DNA of 64,000 bases from Ferrovibrio terrae. GTDB taxonomy: Bacteria > Pseudomonadota > Alphaproteobacteria > Ferrovibrionales > Ferrovibrionaceae. The position numbers and the translations under genes were made by a program. Below are positions 33,660-43,424 of the stretch, piece after piece (the first letter of the stretch is position 1; each line of letters starts with the position of its first letter). The stretch lies in assembly GCF_007197755.1 (NCBI RefSeq), contig NZ_CP041636.1:2888001-2952000 (forward strand). The letters run 5' to 3'. The notes under the pieces were generated by a model, which did no database searches, had not been told where the DNA came from, and saw only the letters and a program-made list of their open reading frames with translations.

Positions 33660-36600
33660 ATGGCCGTTACCACCATCGGCGTGAAGATCGACGAAGACCT
33701 GAAGGCGCGGCTGAAACGCGCCGCCGATGGCATCGGCCGCTCGCCGCACTGGCTGATCAAGCAGGGCATCTTCTCGGTACTCGACCGCGTCGAGCGGGGC
33801 GAGGCACTGAACGAATTGCTGGCCCCGGCCGTCGATATCACGGATACGCCGGTGGCGGCCGAGACTGCGCTGCCGCCATTCCTCGAGTTTGCCCAGACGG
33901 TGCAGCCGCAGAGCGTGCTGCGCGCCAGGATCACTGCCGCCTATCGCCGGCCCGAAACCGAATGCCTGCCGCTGCTGATCGCCGATGCCACGCTGCCCAA
34001 GCCGGTCACGACTGCGGCCCGTGATCTCGCGCGGAAACTCGTGGAAGCATTGCGTGAGAAAAGCCAGTCCGGCGGCGTCGAGGGCCTGATCCACGAATAT
34101 TCGCTGTCCAGCCAGGAAGGCGTGGCGCTGATGTGCCTGGCCGAGGCGCTGCTGCGTATCCCGGATCGCGCCACGCGCGATGCGCTGATCCGCGACAAGA
34201 TCGGCCATGGCGACTGGGAGGCGCATCTCGGCCACAGCCCGTCGCTATTTGTGAATGCCGCCACCTGGGGACTTCTCATCACCGGACGGCTGACTGGCAC
34301 CAGCAGCGGCAGGTCGCTGTCGACCGCGCTGACCAAACTGATTGCCAAAGGCGGTGAGCCGCTGATCCGCAAGGGCGTCGATATCGCCATGCGGATGATG
34401 GGCGAACAGTTCGTCACCGGCCAGACCATTGCCGAGGCGCTGGCCAACAGCCGGCCATGGGAAGCGCAGGGCTTCCGCTATTCCTACGACATGCTCGGCG
34501 AGGCGGCGGCGACCGCGGCCGATGCGCGGCGTTACTTTGCCGATTACGAACAGGCGATCCACGCCATCGGCAAGGCGGCGGCGAAGCGCGGCATCTATGA
34601 TGGGCCGGGAATTTCCGTGAAGCTGTCGGCGCTGCATCCGCGTTACAACCGCGCCAATCTCGAACGTGTGAAGGCCGAACTGCTGCCGCGGTTGAAGGCA
34701 CTCACCCTGCTGGCGCGGCGCTACGATATCGGGCTGAACATCGACGCCGAGGAAGCCGACCGCCTCGACATCTCGCTCGACCTGCTGGAAAGCCTCTGTT
34801 TCGACAGCGAACTCGTGGGATGGAACGGCATCGGCTTCGTGGTGCAGGCCTATCAGAAGCGTGCGCCTTTCGTGATCGAATGGCTGATCGACCTGGCGCG
34901 GCGCAGCGGGCATCGCGTGATGGTGCGGCTGGTGAAGGGCGCTTACTGGGACAGCGAGATCAAGCGCGCACAGGTCGATGGCCTCGAAGGCTTCCCGGTC
35001 TATACGCGCAAGATCCACACCGACGTGTCGTATCTCGCCTGCGCTCGCAAACTGCTGGCCGCACCCGATGCGGTCTTTCCGCAATTCGCCACGCATAACG
35101 CGCAGACGCTGGCCACCATCCATGCCATGGCCGGCGCGAACTATTATCCCGGCCAGTATGAATTCCAGTGCCTGCATGGCATGGGCGAGCCGCTGTATGA
35201 AGAGGTGGTCGGCCGCGAGAAACTCAATCGACCGTGTCGCATCTATGCCCCGGTCGGCACGCATGAAACCCTGCTGGCCTATCTGGTGCGCCGCCTGCTG
35301 GAAAACGGCGCCAATACCTCCTTCGTCAACCAGATTGCCGACAAGGAGATTTCGCTCGACCGCCTGATCGCCGATCCCATCGAGGCCGCCAAGGCAATCC
35401 AGCCGCTTGGTGCGTCGCATTCCAAGATCGCCCAGCCGCAGGACATCCTCGGCGCGCGCCGCAACTCGGCCGGACTTGATCTGTCCAACGAGCAGCAGTT
35501 GGCCTCGTTGTCAGCCGCCCTGCTGTCCAGCGCCGACCGCTCGTGGCGCGCCGTGCCGCTGCTGGCCGACGGCCCGGCCGACAGCGGCGAGGGCGTGGCG
35601 TTGCGCAATCCAGCCAACCGCGCCGACATCGTCGGACAGGTGATCGAGGCGACACCGGCACAGGCTGTGCGCGCCGTCGATCACGCCACGGCCGCTGCGC
35701 CGATCTGGCAGTCGACACCACCGGCCGAACGCGCGCAGTGCCTGCTGCGTGCCGCCGACCTGCTGGAAAGCCGCATGCCGCTGCTGCTCGGCCTGATCGT
35801 GCGCGAGGCTGGTAAATCGCTGCCCAATGCCATCGGCGAGGTGCGCGAGGCGGTCGATTTCCTGCGTTACTATGCGGCTCAGGTTGCGGAAACTTTCTCC
35901 GCCGATACGCATCGCCCGCTCGGGCCGGTGGTCTGTATCAGTCCGTGGAATTTCCCGCTGGCGATTTTCACTGGTCAGGTCGCGGCGGCTCTCGCGGCCG
36001 GAAATGTCGCGCTGGCCAAGCCGGCGGAAGAAACCCCGTTGATCGCCGCGCAGGCCGTGCAGATCCTGCACGAGGCCGGCGTGCCGATGGGTGCCGTGCA
36101 GTTGCTGCCCGGCGATAGCCGCATCGGCGCTGCGCTGGTGGGAGACGCGCGCATTCGCGGCGTGATGTTCACCGGCTCAACCGAGGTGGCGCGCCTGATC
36201 CAGAAACAGCTCGCCAATCGTTTGCTGCCCGATGGCCATCCGGTGCCGCTGATCGCGGAGACCGGCGGGCTGAATGCGATGATCGTCGATTCATCCGCAC
36301 TGCCCGAACAGGTCGTCGCAGATGTGCTGGCCTCGGCGTTTGACTCGGCTGGGCAGCGCTGCTCGGCCTTGCGCGTGCTCTGTCTCCAGGAAGATGTCGC
36401 CGACCGCATGCTCACCATGCTCAAGGGCGGACTGGCCGAACTCTCAATGGGCTCACCGGATCGCCTGTCGGTTGATGTCGGGCCTGTCATCACGCCGGCG
36501 GCACAGCAGAACATTCTCACGCATATCGAGGCGATGCGCGCCATGAAATGCCGCATCGAACAGCTGCCGCTGCCCGCCTCGGCGCGGCATGGTACGTTCG

Positions 36601-37502
36601 TGCCGCCGACCATCATCGAACTGGCCAGGCTGTCCGACCTTAAGGCGGAAGTCTTCGGTCCGGTCCTGCATGTGGTGCGTTACCAGCGGCAGGACCTCGA
36701 CAAGCTGGTTGATGCGATCAATGCTTCCGGTTATGGGCTCACCTTCGGCCTGCACAGCCGCATCGACGAGACCATCGCCCATGTCGCGCAGCGTATCGAG
36801 GCCGGCAATCTCTACATTAATCGCAACATCATCGGTGCGGTGGTGGGCGTGCAGCCCTTCGGCGGCCATGGCCTGTCCGGCACCGGGCCCAAGGCCGGCG
36901 GGCCGCTCTATCTGCGTCGCCTGCTCTCGGCTTTACCCGCGGTGGACCTGAAGGGCAGCAGCAATAAAGTGGCGGAGGCATACGTGGCCTGGCTGGAGAG
37001 CCGGGGCTTTACCGGCGAGGCCGAGCGCTGCCGCAGCTATACCGCACGAAGCCCGCTCGGTTTCAGCCGCGAGCTGCCGGGTCCCGTGGGTGAGCGCAAT
37101 GCCTATGCCCTGTTGCCGCGCGGCACACTGCGCTGCATGGCGCGGAGTGTCTCCGGTCTGCTGCTGCAGGTCGGTGCAGCCTTCGCCACCGGCAATCCTG
37201 TGGTTCTGCCGACCGGTGCGGCCCATGCCGATGTGTTCGATACACTGCCGGCCGATCTGCGTGCGCTGATCGGCCACGAGGCGCCCGGCAAGCGTATCTC
37301 TGCCGTGCTGTATGAGGGTGATGGCGATGCGCTGGCGGGTATTGCCACCGCGCTGGCTGAGAGCCAGCCGCAGGTGGTGCCGGTCTACGCCGTGATGTCC
37401 CCGGCAGAAGACTATCCGCTCGAATGGCTGGTGATCGAGCGGTCGGTCAGCACCAATACCGCTGCCGCTGGCGGCAATGCCAGCCTGATGAGCATAGGTT
37501 AG
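33660..37502 (+). CDS. putA: Trifunctional PutA: transcriptional regulator / proline dehydrogenase / delta-1-pyrroline-5-carboxylate dehydrogenase
   Basis: This 1,280-residue protein oxidises proline to glutamate. Residues 1-48 are a ribbon-helix-helix DNA-binding domain (TIGVKIDEDLKARLKRAAD). About 190-560 is the FAD proline dehydrogenase barrel (GPGISVKLSALHPRY, LNIDAEEADRLDISLDLLE, VMVRLVKGAYWDSEIKRA, ANTSFVNQIAD). About 640-1,110 is the NAD P5C dehydrogenase (ISPWNFPLAIFTGQ, catalytic cysteine in DSAGQRCSALRV). A C-terminal extension follows. The ATG at 33660 has CAGGAG ahead and begins the DNA-binding domain; the frame is open further upstream but that stretch holds the operator repeats. 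Autoregulation by proline-responsive binding is expected. Confidence 0.95.
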   Translation: MAVTTIGVKIDEDLKARLKRAADGIGRSPHWLIKQGIFSVLDRVERGEALNELLAPAVDITDTPVAAETALPPFLEFAQTVQPQSVLRARITAAYRRPETECLPLLIADATLPKPVTTAARDLARKLVEALREKSQSGGVEGLIHEYSLSSQEGVALMCLAEALLRIPDRATRDALIRDKIGHGDWEAHLGHSPSLFVNAATWGLLITGRLTGTSSGRSLSTALTKLIAKGGEPLIRKGVDIAMRMMGEQFVTGQTIAEALANSRPWEAQGFRYSYDMLGEAAATAADARRYFADYEQAIHAIGKAAAKRGIYDGPGISVKLSALHPRYNRANLERVKAELLPRLKALTLLARRYDIGLNIDAEEADRLDISLDLLESLCFDSELVGWNGIGFVVQAYQKRAPFVIEWLIDLARRSGHRVMVRLVKGAYWDSEIKRAQVDGLEGFPVYTRKIHTDVSYLACARKLLAAPDAVFPQFATHNAQTLATIHAMAGANYYPGQYEFQCLHGMGEPLYEEVVGREKLNRPCRIYAPVGTHETLLAYLVRRLLENGANTSFVNQIADKEISLDRLIADPIEAAKAIQPLGASHSKIAQPQDILGARRNSAGLDLSNEQQLASLSAALLSSADRSWRAVPLLADGPADSGEGVALRNPANRADIVGQVIEATPAQAVRAVDHATAAAPIWQSTPPAERAQCLLRAADLLESRMPLLLGLIVREAGKSLPNAIGEVREAVDFLRYYAAQVAETFSADTHRPLGPVVCISPWNFPLAIFTGQVAAALAAGNVALAKPAEETPLIAAQAVQILHEAGVPMGAVQLLPGDSRIGAALVGDARIRGVMFTGSTEVARLIQKQLANRLLPDGHPVPLIAETGGLNAMIVDSSALPEQVVADVLASAFDSAGQRCSALRVLCLQEDVADRMLTMLKGGLAELSMGSPDRLSVDVGPVITPAAQQNILTHIEAMRAMKCRIEQLPLPASARHGTFVPPTIIELARLSDLKAEVFGPVLHVVRYQRQDLDKLVDAINASGYGLTFGLHSRIDETIAHVAQRIEAGNLYINRNIIGAVVGVQPFGGHGLSGTGPKAGGPLYLRRLLSALPAVDLKGSSNKVAEAYVAWLESRGFTGEAERCRSYTARSPLGFSRELPGPVGERNAYALLPRGTLRCMARSVSGLLLQVGAAFATGNPVVLPTGAAHADVFDTLPADLRALIGHEAPGKRISAVLYEGDGDALAGIATALAESQPQVVPVYAVMSPAEDYPLEWLVIERSVSTNTAAAGGNASLMSIG

Positions 37503-37558
37503 GCATTGCCTTCGCCGCGTCTTGCGCCACAATGGTGTGAGTAGGCGGAGGCAGCGCA

Positions 37559-38398
37559 ATGACCAGAGACCTCGGACAAGTGCCGGTACACGGCCTGGAC
37601 CAGCTTGCGGCGCAGATTCCCAATGGCGCCAAGATCGCCGTGCCGCCGGATTACTCCGGCGTCGCCATGGCGCTGACCCGCGCGATGATCCGCTGCGGTT
37701 TGCGCGACCTGCACGTGGTCTGCGTGCCGGTCTCCGGTCTGCAGGTCGAGATGCTGGCCGGTGCGGGCTGCCTCGGCGCGGTGGAAACTTCGGCGATCAC
37801 GCTGGGCGAATACGGCACGGCCTATCGTTTCCAGGCTGCACTCAAGGCTGGCGCGTTCCGTATGATGGACGCCACCTGTCCGGCAGTGCATGCCGCGATC
37901 CAGGCCGGCGGCAAGGGCATTCCCTTCATGCCGCTGCGTGGTCTGCTCGGCACCGACCTGCTGAAGAACCGCCCCGACTGGACGGTGATCGACAATCCCT
38001 TCTCGAAAGATGAAGACCCGGTCGTGCTGCTGCCGGCGATACGCCCCGATTTTGCGATCTTCCATGCGCCGTTTGCCGACCGCAACGGCAATATCTTCAT
38101 CGGTCGCCGCCGCGAACTGGTGGCGATGGCGCATGCCGCGACGCAGTCGCTGGTGACGGTCGAGGAAATTCGCGACGTCGATCTTCTGGCCAGCGAGGAA
38201 TCTGCGGCCGGCACGCTGACCGCGGCCTATATAGGCGGCATTGCCGAAGCGCCGCGCGGGGCCTGGCCGATCAAGCTGTGGGATATCTACGAGTATGACG
38301 AAGACCATCTGAAGCTCTATGGCGAGATGGCGCGCACCGCCGAAGGTTTCGCCGGCTACTGCGACCGTTTCGTGCAGGACCAGAAAGCCGCCGAATGA
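37559..38398 (+). CDS. CoA-transferase subunit A (glutaconate/3-oxoacid CoA-transferase family)
   Basis: This 279-residue class-I CoA-transferase alpha-type subunit has VPVHGLDQLAAQIPNGAKIAVPP at the start, IPFMPLRGLLGTDLLKNRPDW, and the conserved segment DRNGNIFIGRRRELVAMAHAA. GCGGAGG precedes the ATG. It overlaps its partner (ATGA) and follows putA by 56 bases, so it may be transcribed from the same promoter. The acyl donor and acceptor are unknown. Confidence 0.88.
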   Translation: MTRDLGQVPVHGLDQLAAQIPNGAKIAVPPDYSGVAMALTRAMIRCGLRDLHVVCVPVSGLQVEMLAGAGCLGAVETSAITLGEYGTAYRFQAALKAGAFRMMDATCPAVHAAIQAGGKGIPFMPLRGLLGTDLLKNRPDWTVIDNPFSKDEDPVVLLPAIRPDFAIFHAPFADRNGNIFIGRRRELVAMAHAATQSLVTVEEIRDVDLLASEESAAGTLTAAYIGGIAEAPRGAWPIKLWDIYEYDEDHLKLYGEMARTAEGFAGYCDRFVQDQKAAE

Positions 38399-39144
38399 CC
38401 AGCTTCAGCCGCCAGGAACTGCTGATCACCACGATTGCCCGCCTGCTGCAGGGCTGCCGTCTGGTCGCCACCGGCGCCTCCTCGCCGATTCCCGGCGCTG
38501 GCGCGCTGCTGGCCCGCGCGCAATCGAACGGCCGCATGCGCGTCAATGTGCTCGGCAGCGTGCGCAACGATTTCCTCTGCGATGGCGGTGTCGAGTTGTT
38601 CGATCTCGCCGGGCAGGGACGCCTCGACGCCTTTTTCCTCGGTGGCGGCCAGATCGACGGCGAGGCCAATATCAATCTGGTCGGTGCCGGTGGTGAATAT
38701 CCGCAGACTGCCGTACGCTGGCCCGGCTCGTTCGGTTCAGGCTACCTCTATTATCTGGTGCCGCGCGTGATCCTGTTCCGCGAGGAACATACGCGCCGCG
38801 TACTGGTGCAGACGGTGGATTTCATTTCCTCGGCCGGGCCGAAGAATGACGGCACCTATCGTCCCGGCGGGCCGATCGGACTGCTCACCAATCTCTGCTG
38901 GTTTGCCTTCGACCGCGACAAGCGCCGCTTCCGGCTCGACAGCGTGCATCCCGGCCATACCGTGGAAGAAGTGCGCGACAATACCGGCTTCGAGTTTGAC
39001 TGTGCGGATGAGGTCCCGAGCACGGCAGTTCCCGATGCGGCCACGCTCACACTGCTCCGTACGCGCATTGCGGCGGAGATCGCGGAAACCTATCCGCGTT
39101 TCGTCGCGCAGGTCTTTCCTGATCTGGCTGCTGCCGGCGAATAG
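38395..39144 (+). CDS. CoA-transferase subunit B
   Basis: This 249-residue beta-type subunit contains the family features ATGASSPIPGAGALLARAQ near the start and DLAGQGRLDAFFLGGGQIDGEANINLV, followed by GSGYLYYLVPR. Class-I CoA-transferases usually carry a catalytic glutamate in a glycine-rich loop of this subunit, but it is not certain here. It overlaps subunit A by four bases. The gene ends 180 bases before the Pot-type transporter operon, which has its own promoter. Confidence 0.86.
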   Translation: MTSFSRQELLITTIARLLQGCRLVATGASSPIPGAGALLARAQSNGRMRVNVLGSVRNDFLCDGGVELFDLAGQGRLDAFFLGGGQIDGEANINLVGAGGEYPQTAVRWPGSFGSGYLYYLVPRVILFREEHTRRVLVQTVDFISSAGPKNDGTYRPGGPIGLLTNLCWFAFDRDKRRFRLDSVHPGHTVEEVRDNTGFEFDCADEVPSTAVPDAATLTLLRTRIAAEIAETYPRFVAQVFPDLAAAGE

Positions 39145-39269
39145 GCCAACCGCCGCTTTCCCAAGCAGGCAAGTCAATTCCGCCCAAATCTTGATCACAG
39201 TCCGGCCCGACCGCCGCAGCTGGAGACAATTCTGCACGGTTAATGCCAGTTATGGCCGCAACCGGCGGC

Positions 39270-39286
39270 TGGCATCTGCCTTGCAT
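39270..39286 (+). promoter_or_regulatory. Sigma54 (RpoN) promoter of the Pot-type transporter operon
   Basis: TGGCAT (39270-39275), five bases, then TTGCAT (39281-39286) matches the -24/-12 consensus TGGCAC-N5-TTGCA; GG and GC are separated by exactly ten bases. The expected start near 39297 leaves a short leader to the ATG at 39324. An activator site was not identified. RpoN control would fit nitrogen-regulated uptake. Confidence 0.6.
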
Positions 39287-39323
39287 CGACAACCCGCAAC
39301 CAGCGGGAAGTCGAAAGGGAGCG

Positions 39324-40334
39324 ATGGCGGAGAAGGGCGATATCGAACTTGCGGCCGTGCTCAAACGCTATGGCGGCGCGGTTGCGGTCGACTCGATCAG
39401 CCTGAAAATCCCTGCCGGCACCTATTGCTGCCTGCTCGGTCCCAGCGGCTGCGGCAAGAGCAGCACGCTACGCATGATTGCCGGCCACGAGGATGTCAGC
39501 GACGGCGACATCCTGCTGGGCAATACCGTGGTCAACGACCTGCCGCCGGCCAGGCGCGGCACGGCGATGATGTTCCAGAATTATGCATTGTTCCCGCATC
39601 TTGATTGTGTCGACAATGTTGCCTTCAGCCTGAAAATGAAGGGCGTGGCAAAGCCGGAGCGTCGCAGCCGTGCGATGGAAATGCTCCGGCTGGTTGACAT
39701 GCAGGACTATGCGGCCCGCCTGCCGGCGCAACTGTCCGGTGGCCAGCAGCAGCGCATCGCGCTGGCGCGCGCGCTGATCACCGGTCCCAGCGTGCTGCTG
39801 CTCGACGAACCGCTGTCGGCGCTCGATCCCTTCCTGCGCGCGAAAATGCGCGAGGAGCTCAAGCGCCTGCAGAAGGAGCTTGGCATCAGCTTCATCCATG
39901 TCACGCACAGCCAGGAAGAGGCCATGGCGCTGGCCGATCTGGTGGTGGTGATGAACAAGGGACGCATCGAGCAGGCGGATTCGGCCCGTGCGGTCTTCAA
40001 CCACCCGCGCACGGCCTTTGTCGCCCGCTTCATCGGCGGCCACAACATCGTCAGCGAGGGTGCGCGGAAGATTTCGGTGCGTGCCGACCGTGCAGTGCTG
40101 GCGCCGGCAGCGGCCGGCGAGACCGGTTTCAGCGGCACTGTCCGCGCCGTGGAATATCTCGGCAGCGTCGTGCATGTCGGCATCAGCCCGGCCGGCGCCA
40201 CCGATTACGCCGTCGATCAGAATGAATTCCTCGTCGCTGTCGGCGAGAACAGGTTCTTTGCCGCACCGGTCGCGCTCGGCGACACGGTCGCGGTGTCTTG
40301 GAAACTCGGGGACATCCACGTCCTTGAGGGGTAA
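39324..40334 (+). CDS. Spermidine/putrescine-type ABC transporter ATP-binding protein (PotA-like)
   Basis: This 336-residue ATPase has Walker A GPSGCGKSS, Q-loop MFQNYALFPHL, signature LSGGQQQRIALARAL, Walker B VLLLDEPLSALD and the switch VTHSQEEAMALAD, followed by a C-terminal TOBE-type regulatory domain (VEYLGSVVHVGIS). It is the first gene of an ATPase-binding protein-permease-permease operon of the polyamine/opine/Fe-type (POPT) class. AAAGGGAG precedes the ATG. Confidence 0.94.
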   Translation: MAEKGDIELAAVLKRYGGAVAVDSISLKIPAGTYCCLLGPSGCGKSSTLRMIAGHEDVSDGDILLGNTVVNDLPPARRGTAMMFQNYALFPHLDCVDNVAFSLKMKGVAKPERRSRAMEMLRLVDMQDYAARLPAQLSGGQQQRIALARALITGPSVLLLDEPLSALDPFLRAKMREELKRLQKELGISFIHVTHSQEEAMALADLVVVMNKGRIEQADSARAVFNHPRTAFVARFIGGHNIVSEGARKISVRADRAVLAPAAAGETGFSGTVRAVEYLGSVVHVGISPAGATDYAVDQNEFLVAVGENRFFAAPVALGDTVAVSWKLGDIHVLEG

Positions 40335-40373
40335 CGAGCGGCGTTAGCCGCATCAACCAGAGCGGAGGCTGAC

Positions 40374-41675
40374 ATGGGTAAGGACAAGATGGCGGGCAAG
40401 ACGCGCGGCGTGAATCGTCGCACCGTGCTGAAGGGTGCCGCGGCAGGTTTCGGTCTTGCCGCCGGCAGTGGCGCGATCACCGGTTTCCCTACGATCTGGG
40501 CGCAGAACATCAAGAATGTCACTTTGCGCCAGTTCGGCACCGGCGTGTCAAACCTCAATGCCATTGCCGAGAAGTGCAAGGCCGACACCGGTATCACCCT
40601 GCAGATGACCGCGCTGGACTCGGATGCGGTGGCGCAGCGCGCGGTCACGCAGCCGAAATCCTTCGATATCGCCGATATCGAATACTGGATCTGCAAGAAG
40701 GTGTTCCCGGCCGGCGTGATGCAGCCGATGGACACCAAGAAGATCAAGAATGTCGACAAGATCGTGCCGCTGTTCCTGAGCGGCAAGCTCAAACCCGACA
40801 GCGTGATCGCGCAAGGAACAGCGCCGCACAGCGTCGGCTTCGTCGAGGGCAAGGATTCCACCAAGTTCGCCAAGTCGCAGACCCAGTGGATGACCATGAT
40901 CCCGACCATCTACAACGCCGATACGCTCGGCATCCGTCCGGATCTGGTTGGCCGGCCGATCGCCAACTGGAAGGACATCATGGACCCCAAGTTCAAGGGC
41001 AAGGCATCCATCCTGAACATTCCGTCGATTGGCATCATGGACGCGGCGATGATCTGCGAGTCGATGGGCGAGATCAAATACGGCGACAAGGGCAACATGA
41101 CCAAGGCCGAGATCGACAAGACGATCGCGATCATGACGGCCGCCAAGAAGAGCGGCCAGTTCCGCGCCTTCTGGAAGACCTTCGACGAGTCCGTCAACCT
41201 GATGGCCTCGGGCGAGGTGATCATCCAGTCGATGTGGTCGCCTGCTGTCACCGCCGTGAAGTCGAAAGGCATCCCCTGCGTCTACCAGCCGCTGGCCGAA
41301 GGCTACCGCGCCTGGGGTGGTGGCCTTGGCATCGCCAAGCATCTGAGCGGCCTCGAACTCGATGCGGCGTATGAATACATCAACTGGTATCTCTCGGGCT
41401 GGGTCGGCGCTTATCTCAATCGTCAGGGCTATTATTCGGCCGTGCTGGACACCGCCAAGCAGCATATGAGCGCCGAGGAATGGGGCTTCTGGATGGAAGG
41501 CAAACCGGCCGCCGCCGACATCATGAGCCCGGATGGCAAGCTGCTGGAAAAGGCCGGCGCCGTGCGCGACGGCGGTTCCTTCGAGAACCGCATGGGCAAG
41601 GTGGCCTGCTGGAATGCCGTGATGGACGAGGACCGCTACATGGTCCAGAAGTGGAACGAGTTCATCGCCGCGTAA
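40374..41675 (+). CDS. Extracellular solute-binding protein of a PotD-type importer, Tat signal
   Basis: This 433-residue periplasmic binding protein (SBP_bac_8/PotD type) has a twin-arginine signal peptide (NRRTVLKGAAAGFGLAAGSGA). It is followed by NVTLRQFGTGVSNLNAIAEKC, PTIYNADTLGIRP and a C-terminal MVQKWNEFIAA. CGGAGG precedes the ATG. The ligand is expected to be a polyamine, amino acid-like or other nitrogenous solute on family grounds and because of the upstream sigma54 promoter. Confidence 0.92.
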   Translation: MGKDKMAGKTRGVNRRTVLKGAAAGFGLAAGSGAITGFPTIWAQNIKNVTLRQFGTGVSNLNAIAEKCKADTGITLQMTALDSDAVAQRAVTQPKSFDIADIEYWICKKVFPAGVMQPMDTKKIKNVDKIVPLFLSGKLKPDSVIAQGTAPHSVGFVEGKDSTKFAKSQTQWMTMIPTIYNADTLGIRPDLVGRPIANWKDIMDPKFKGKASILNIPSIGIMDAAMICESMGEIKYGDKGNMTKAEIDKTIAIMTAAKKSGQFRAFWKTFDESVNLMASGEVIIQSMWSPAVTAVKSKGIPCVYQPLAEGYRAWGGGLGIAKHLSGLELDAAYEYINWYLSGWVGAYLNRQGYYSAVLDTAKQHMSAEEWGFWMEGKPAAADIMSPDGKLLEKAGAVRDGGSFENRMGKVACWNAVMDEDRYMVQKWNEFIAA

Positions 41676-41676
41676 A

Positions 41677-42570
41677 ATGGAGCCTGGCCGCGCAGGTTCG
41701 CTGCGCGGCCACCTTCCGATGCAGGCCAAGAGCTACATACCCTATCTGCAGGTCGCGCCGCTGGCCTTCGTCTTTGGCGCCTTCCTGGTGATTCCGATCC
41801 TGACCATCGTGGTGGTCAGTTTCTGGGACTATGACTTTGCCCGCATCATCCCTGATTTCGTGCTGACCAATTATCGGGAACTGCTCGGCAGCCCGGTCAC
41901 GCTGCGCACCTATCTGAATACATTACGCTACGCCGCCATCGTTTGGGTGGCGACCCTGGCAATCGGCTTCACGGTCGCATACTTCCTGGCCTTCCATGTA
42001 CGCAGTGATACTTGGCAGACCGCCTGCTTCCTGATCTGCACCGTGCCGTTCCTGACCTCCAACATCATCCGGATGATTTCCTGGATTCCTTTCCTCGGGC
42101 GCAACGGCCTGCTCAATTCCGCCCTGGTCGGCGCAGGCATCGTCGACCACCCGCTGGAATTCCTGCTGTTCTCCGATTTCGCCGTGGTGCTGGCCTTCGT
42201 GCATCTCTACACGCTGTTCATGATCGTACCGATCTTCAACTCGATGATGCGCATCGACCGCTCGCTGATCGAGGCCGCCTATGACGGCGGTGCTAACGGA
42301 CTGCAGGTGCTGACCAATGTCATCATCCCGCTGTGCAAGCCGGGCATCGCCATCGGGTCGATCTTCGTCGTAACCCTGGTAATGGGCGATTTCGTCACCG
42401 TGCGCTTCATGAGTGGCGGGCAGAGCGCCTCCGTCGGCCTGATGATGGCCAATGCCATTTCGCTGCTGCAGTATCCGGCGGCGGCGGCCAATGCGGTGAT
42501 CCTGCTGATCGTCGTGCTGCTGATGGTGGGCGCGATGATGCGGATCGTCGATATCCGCAAGGAGCTCTGA
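41677..42570 (+). CDS. ABC transporter permease (PotB-like)
   Basis: This 297-residue inner-membrane permease has about six membrane segments and the EAA loop SLIEAAYDGGANGLQVLTNV. It is the first of two permease subunits. The start at 41677 comes directly after the binding-protein stop; an in-frame ATG at 41719 would be nearer the first helix (YIPYLQVAPLAFVFGAFLV), and neither has a good ribosome site. Confidence 0.92.
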   Translation: MEPGRAGSLRGHLPMQAKSYIPYLQVAPLAFVFGAFLVIPILTIVVVSFWDYDFARIIPDFVLTNYRELLGSPVTLRTYLNTLRYAAIVWVATLAIGFTVAYFLAFHVRSDTWQTACFLICTVPFLTSNIIRMISWIPFLGRNGLLNSALVGAGIVDHPLEFLLFSDFAVVLAFVHLYTLFMIVPIFNSMMRIDRSLIEAAYDGGANGLQVLTNVIIPLCKPGIAIGSIFVVTLVMGDFVTVRFMSGGQSASVGLMMANAISLLQYPAAAANAVILLIVVLLMVGAMMRIVDIRKEL

Positions 42571-42573
42571 GCG

Positions 42574-43416
42574 ATGCACGGTCGCTCGCGTCCGAAAAGC
42601 TTCTATGTGCTGGGGGCCTTTTTCATCCTGTTCGTGCTGTTTCTCTACGGCCCGATGTCGACCATCTTCATCCTGTCCTTCCAGGGGCCGGAAGGCGGAT
42701 TGACGTTTCCGATGCGGGGCGTGTCGCTCAACTGGTTCCGCAATCTGACCGAGAAGCAGATGGTCGGCGACTTCGCCGGCAGCTTCGCGCGCAGCTTCGC
42801 GCTCGGCGTCATCGTCATGCTGTGCACCGTGGCGATCTCGCTGGCTGGCGGACTGGCCTTCCGCCACCGTTTCCGCGGCTCTGGCGTGATCTTCTACCTG
42901 GCCATCGCCAGCCTGATCGTGCCCTCGATCCTGGTCAGTCTCGGCATCGGACTGCAGTTCCGCATCATCGGCTGGGACACCACCTGGTATGGGTCAGGTC
43001 TCGGCGCGCATCTGACCTGGACGCTGCCATTCGGCCTGCTGATCATGTTCGCCATTTTCAACCGCTTCAACAAATCATACGAGGAAGCAGCGCGTGATCT
43101 TGGCGCCTCGCCATGGCAGGTGATCCAGCATGTGGTGATCCCGATCATCCTGCCCAGCCTGATCGGCATCGCGCTGTTCGGTCTCACGCTGTCGTATGAC
43201 GAGTTCGCCCGCACGCTGATGACGGCCGGCACCGACAATACCCTGCCGCTGGAAATCTATGCCATGACCACCAATGTGACGACGCCGGTGCTCTACGCGC
43301 TCGGCTCCGTCACCAGCGCCTTTTCCTTCGTCATCATCGTGCTGGCGCTCGGCGCCGTCACCTTTGTGCGCTGGCGCCGGGCGCGGCATGGCTCCGATGC
43401 CGGCCGGGGCGTATAA
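42574..43416 (+). CDS. ABC transporter permease (PotC-like)
   Basis: This 280-residue second permease subunit has an N-terminal helix YVLGAFFILFVLFLYGP and the EAA loop YEEAARDLGASPWQVIQHV, with about six membrane segments. AAGGAG lies before the ATG, inside the end of the preceding permease gene. It completes the importer with the PotA- and PotD-like proteins. Confidence 0.93.
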   Translation: MHGRSRPKSFYVLGAFFILFVLFLYGPMSTIFILSFQGPEGGLTFPMRGVSLNWFRNLTEKQMVGDFAGSFARSFALGVIVMLCTVAISLAGGLAFRHRFRGSGVIFYLAIASLIVPSILVSLGIGLQFRIIGWDTTWYGSGLGAHLTWTLPFGLLIMFAIFNRFNKSYEEAARDLGASPWQVIQHVVIPIILPSLIGIALFGLTLSYDEFARTLMTAGTDNTLPLEIYAMTTNVTTPVLYALGSVTSAFSFVIIVLALGAVTFVRWRRARHGSDAGRGV

Positions 43417-43424
43417 TCGCTTCC

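Noticed and set aside
43411-43416. TATAAT just before the GNAT gene as a promoter
   Set aside because: It is a chance match at the end of the permease gene; no -35 lies 16-18 bases upstream and the genes are closely spaced in one operon.
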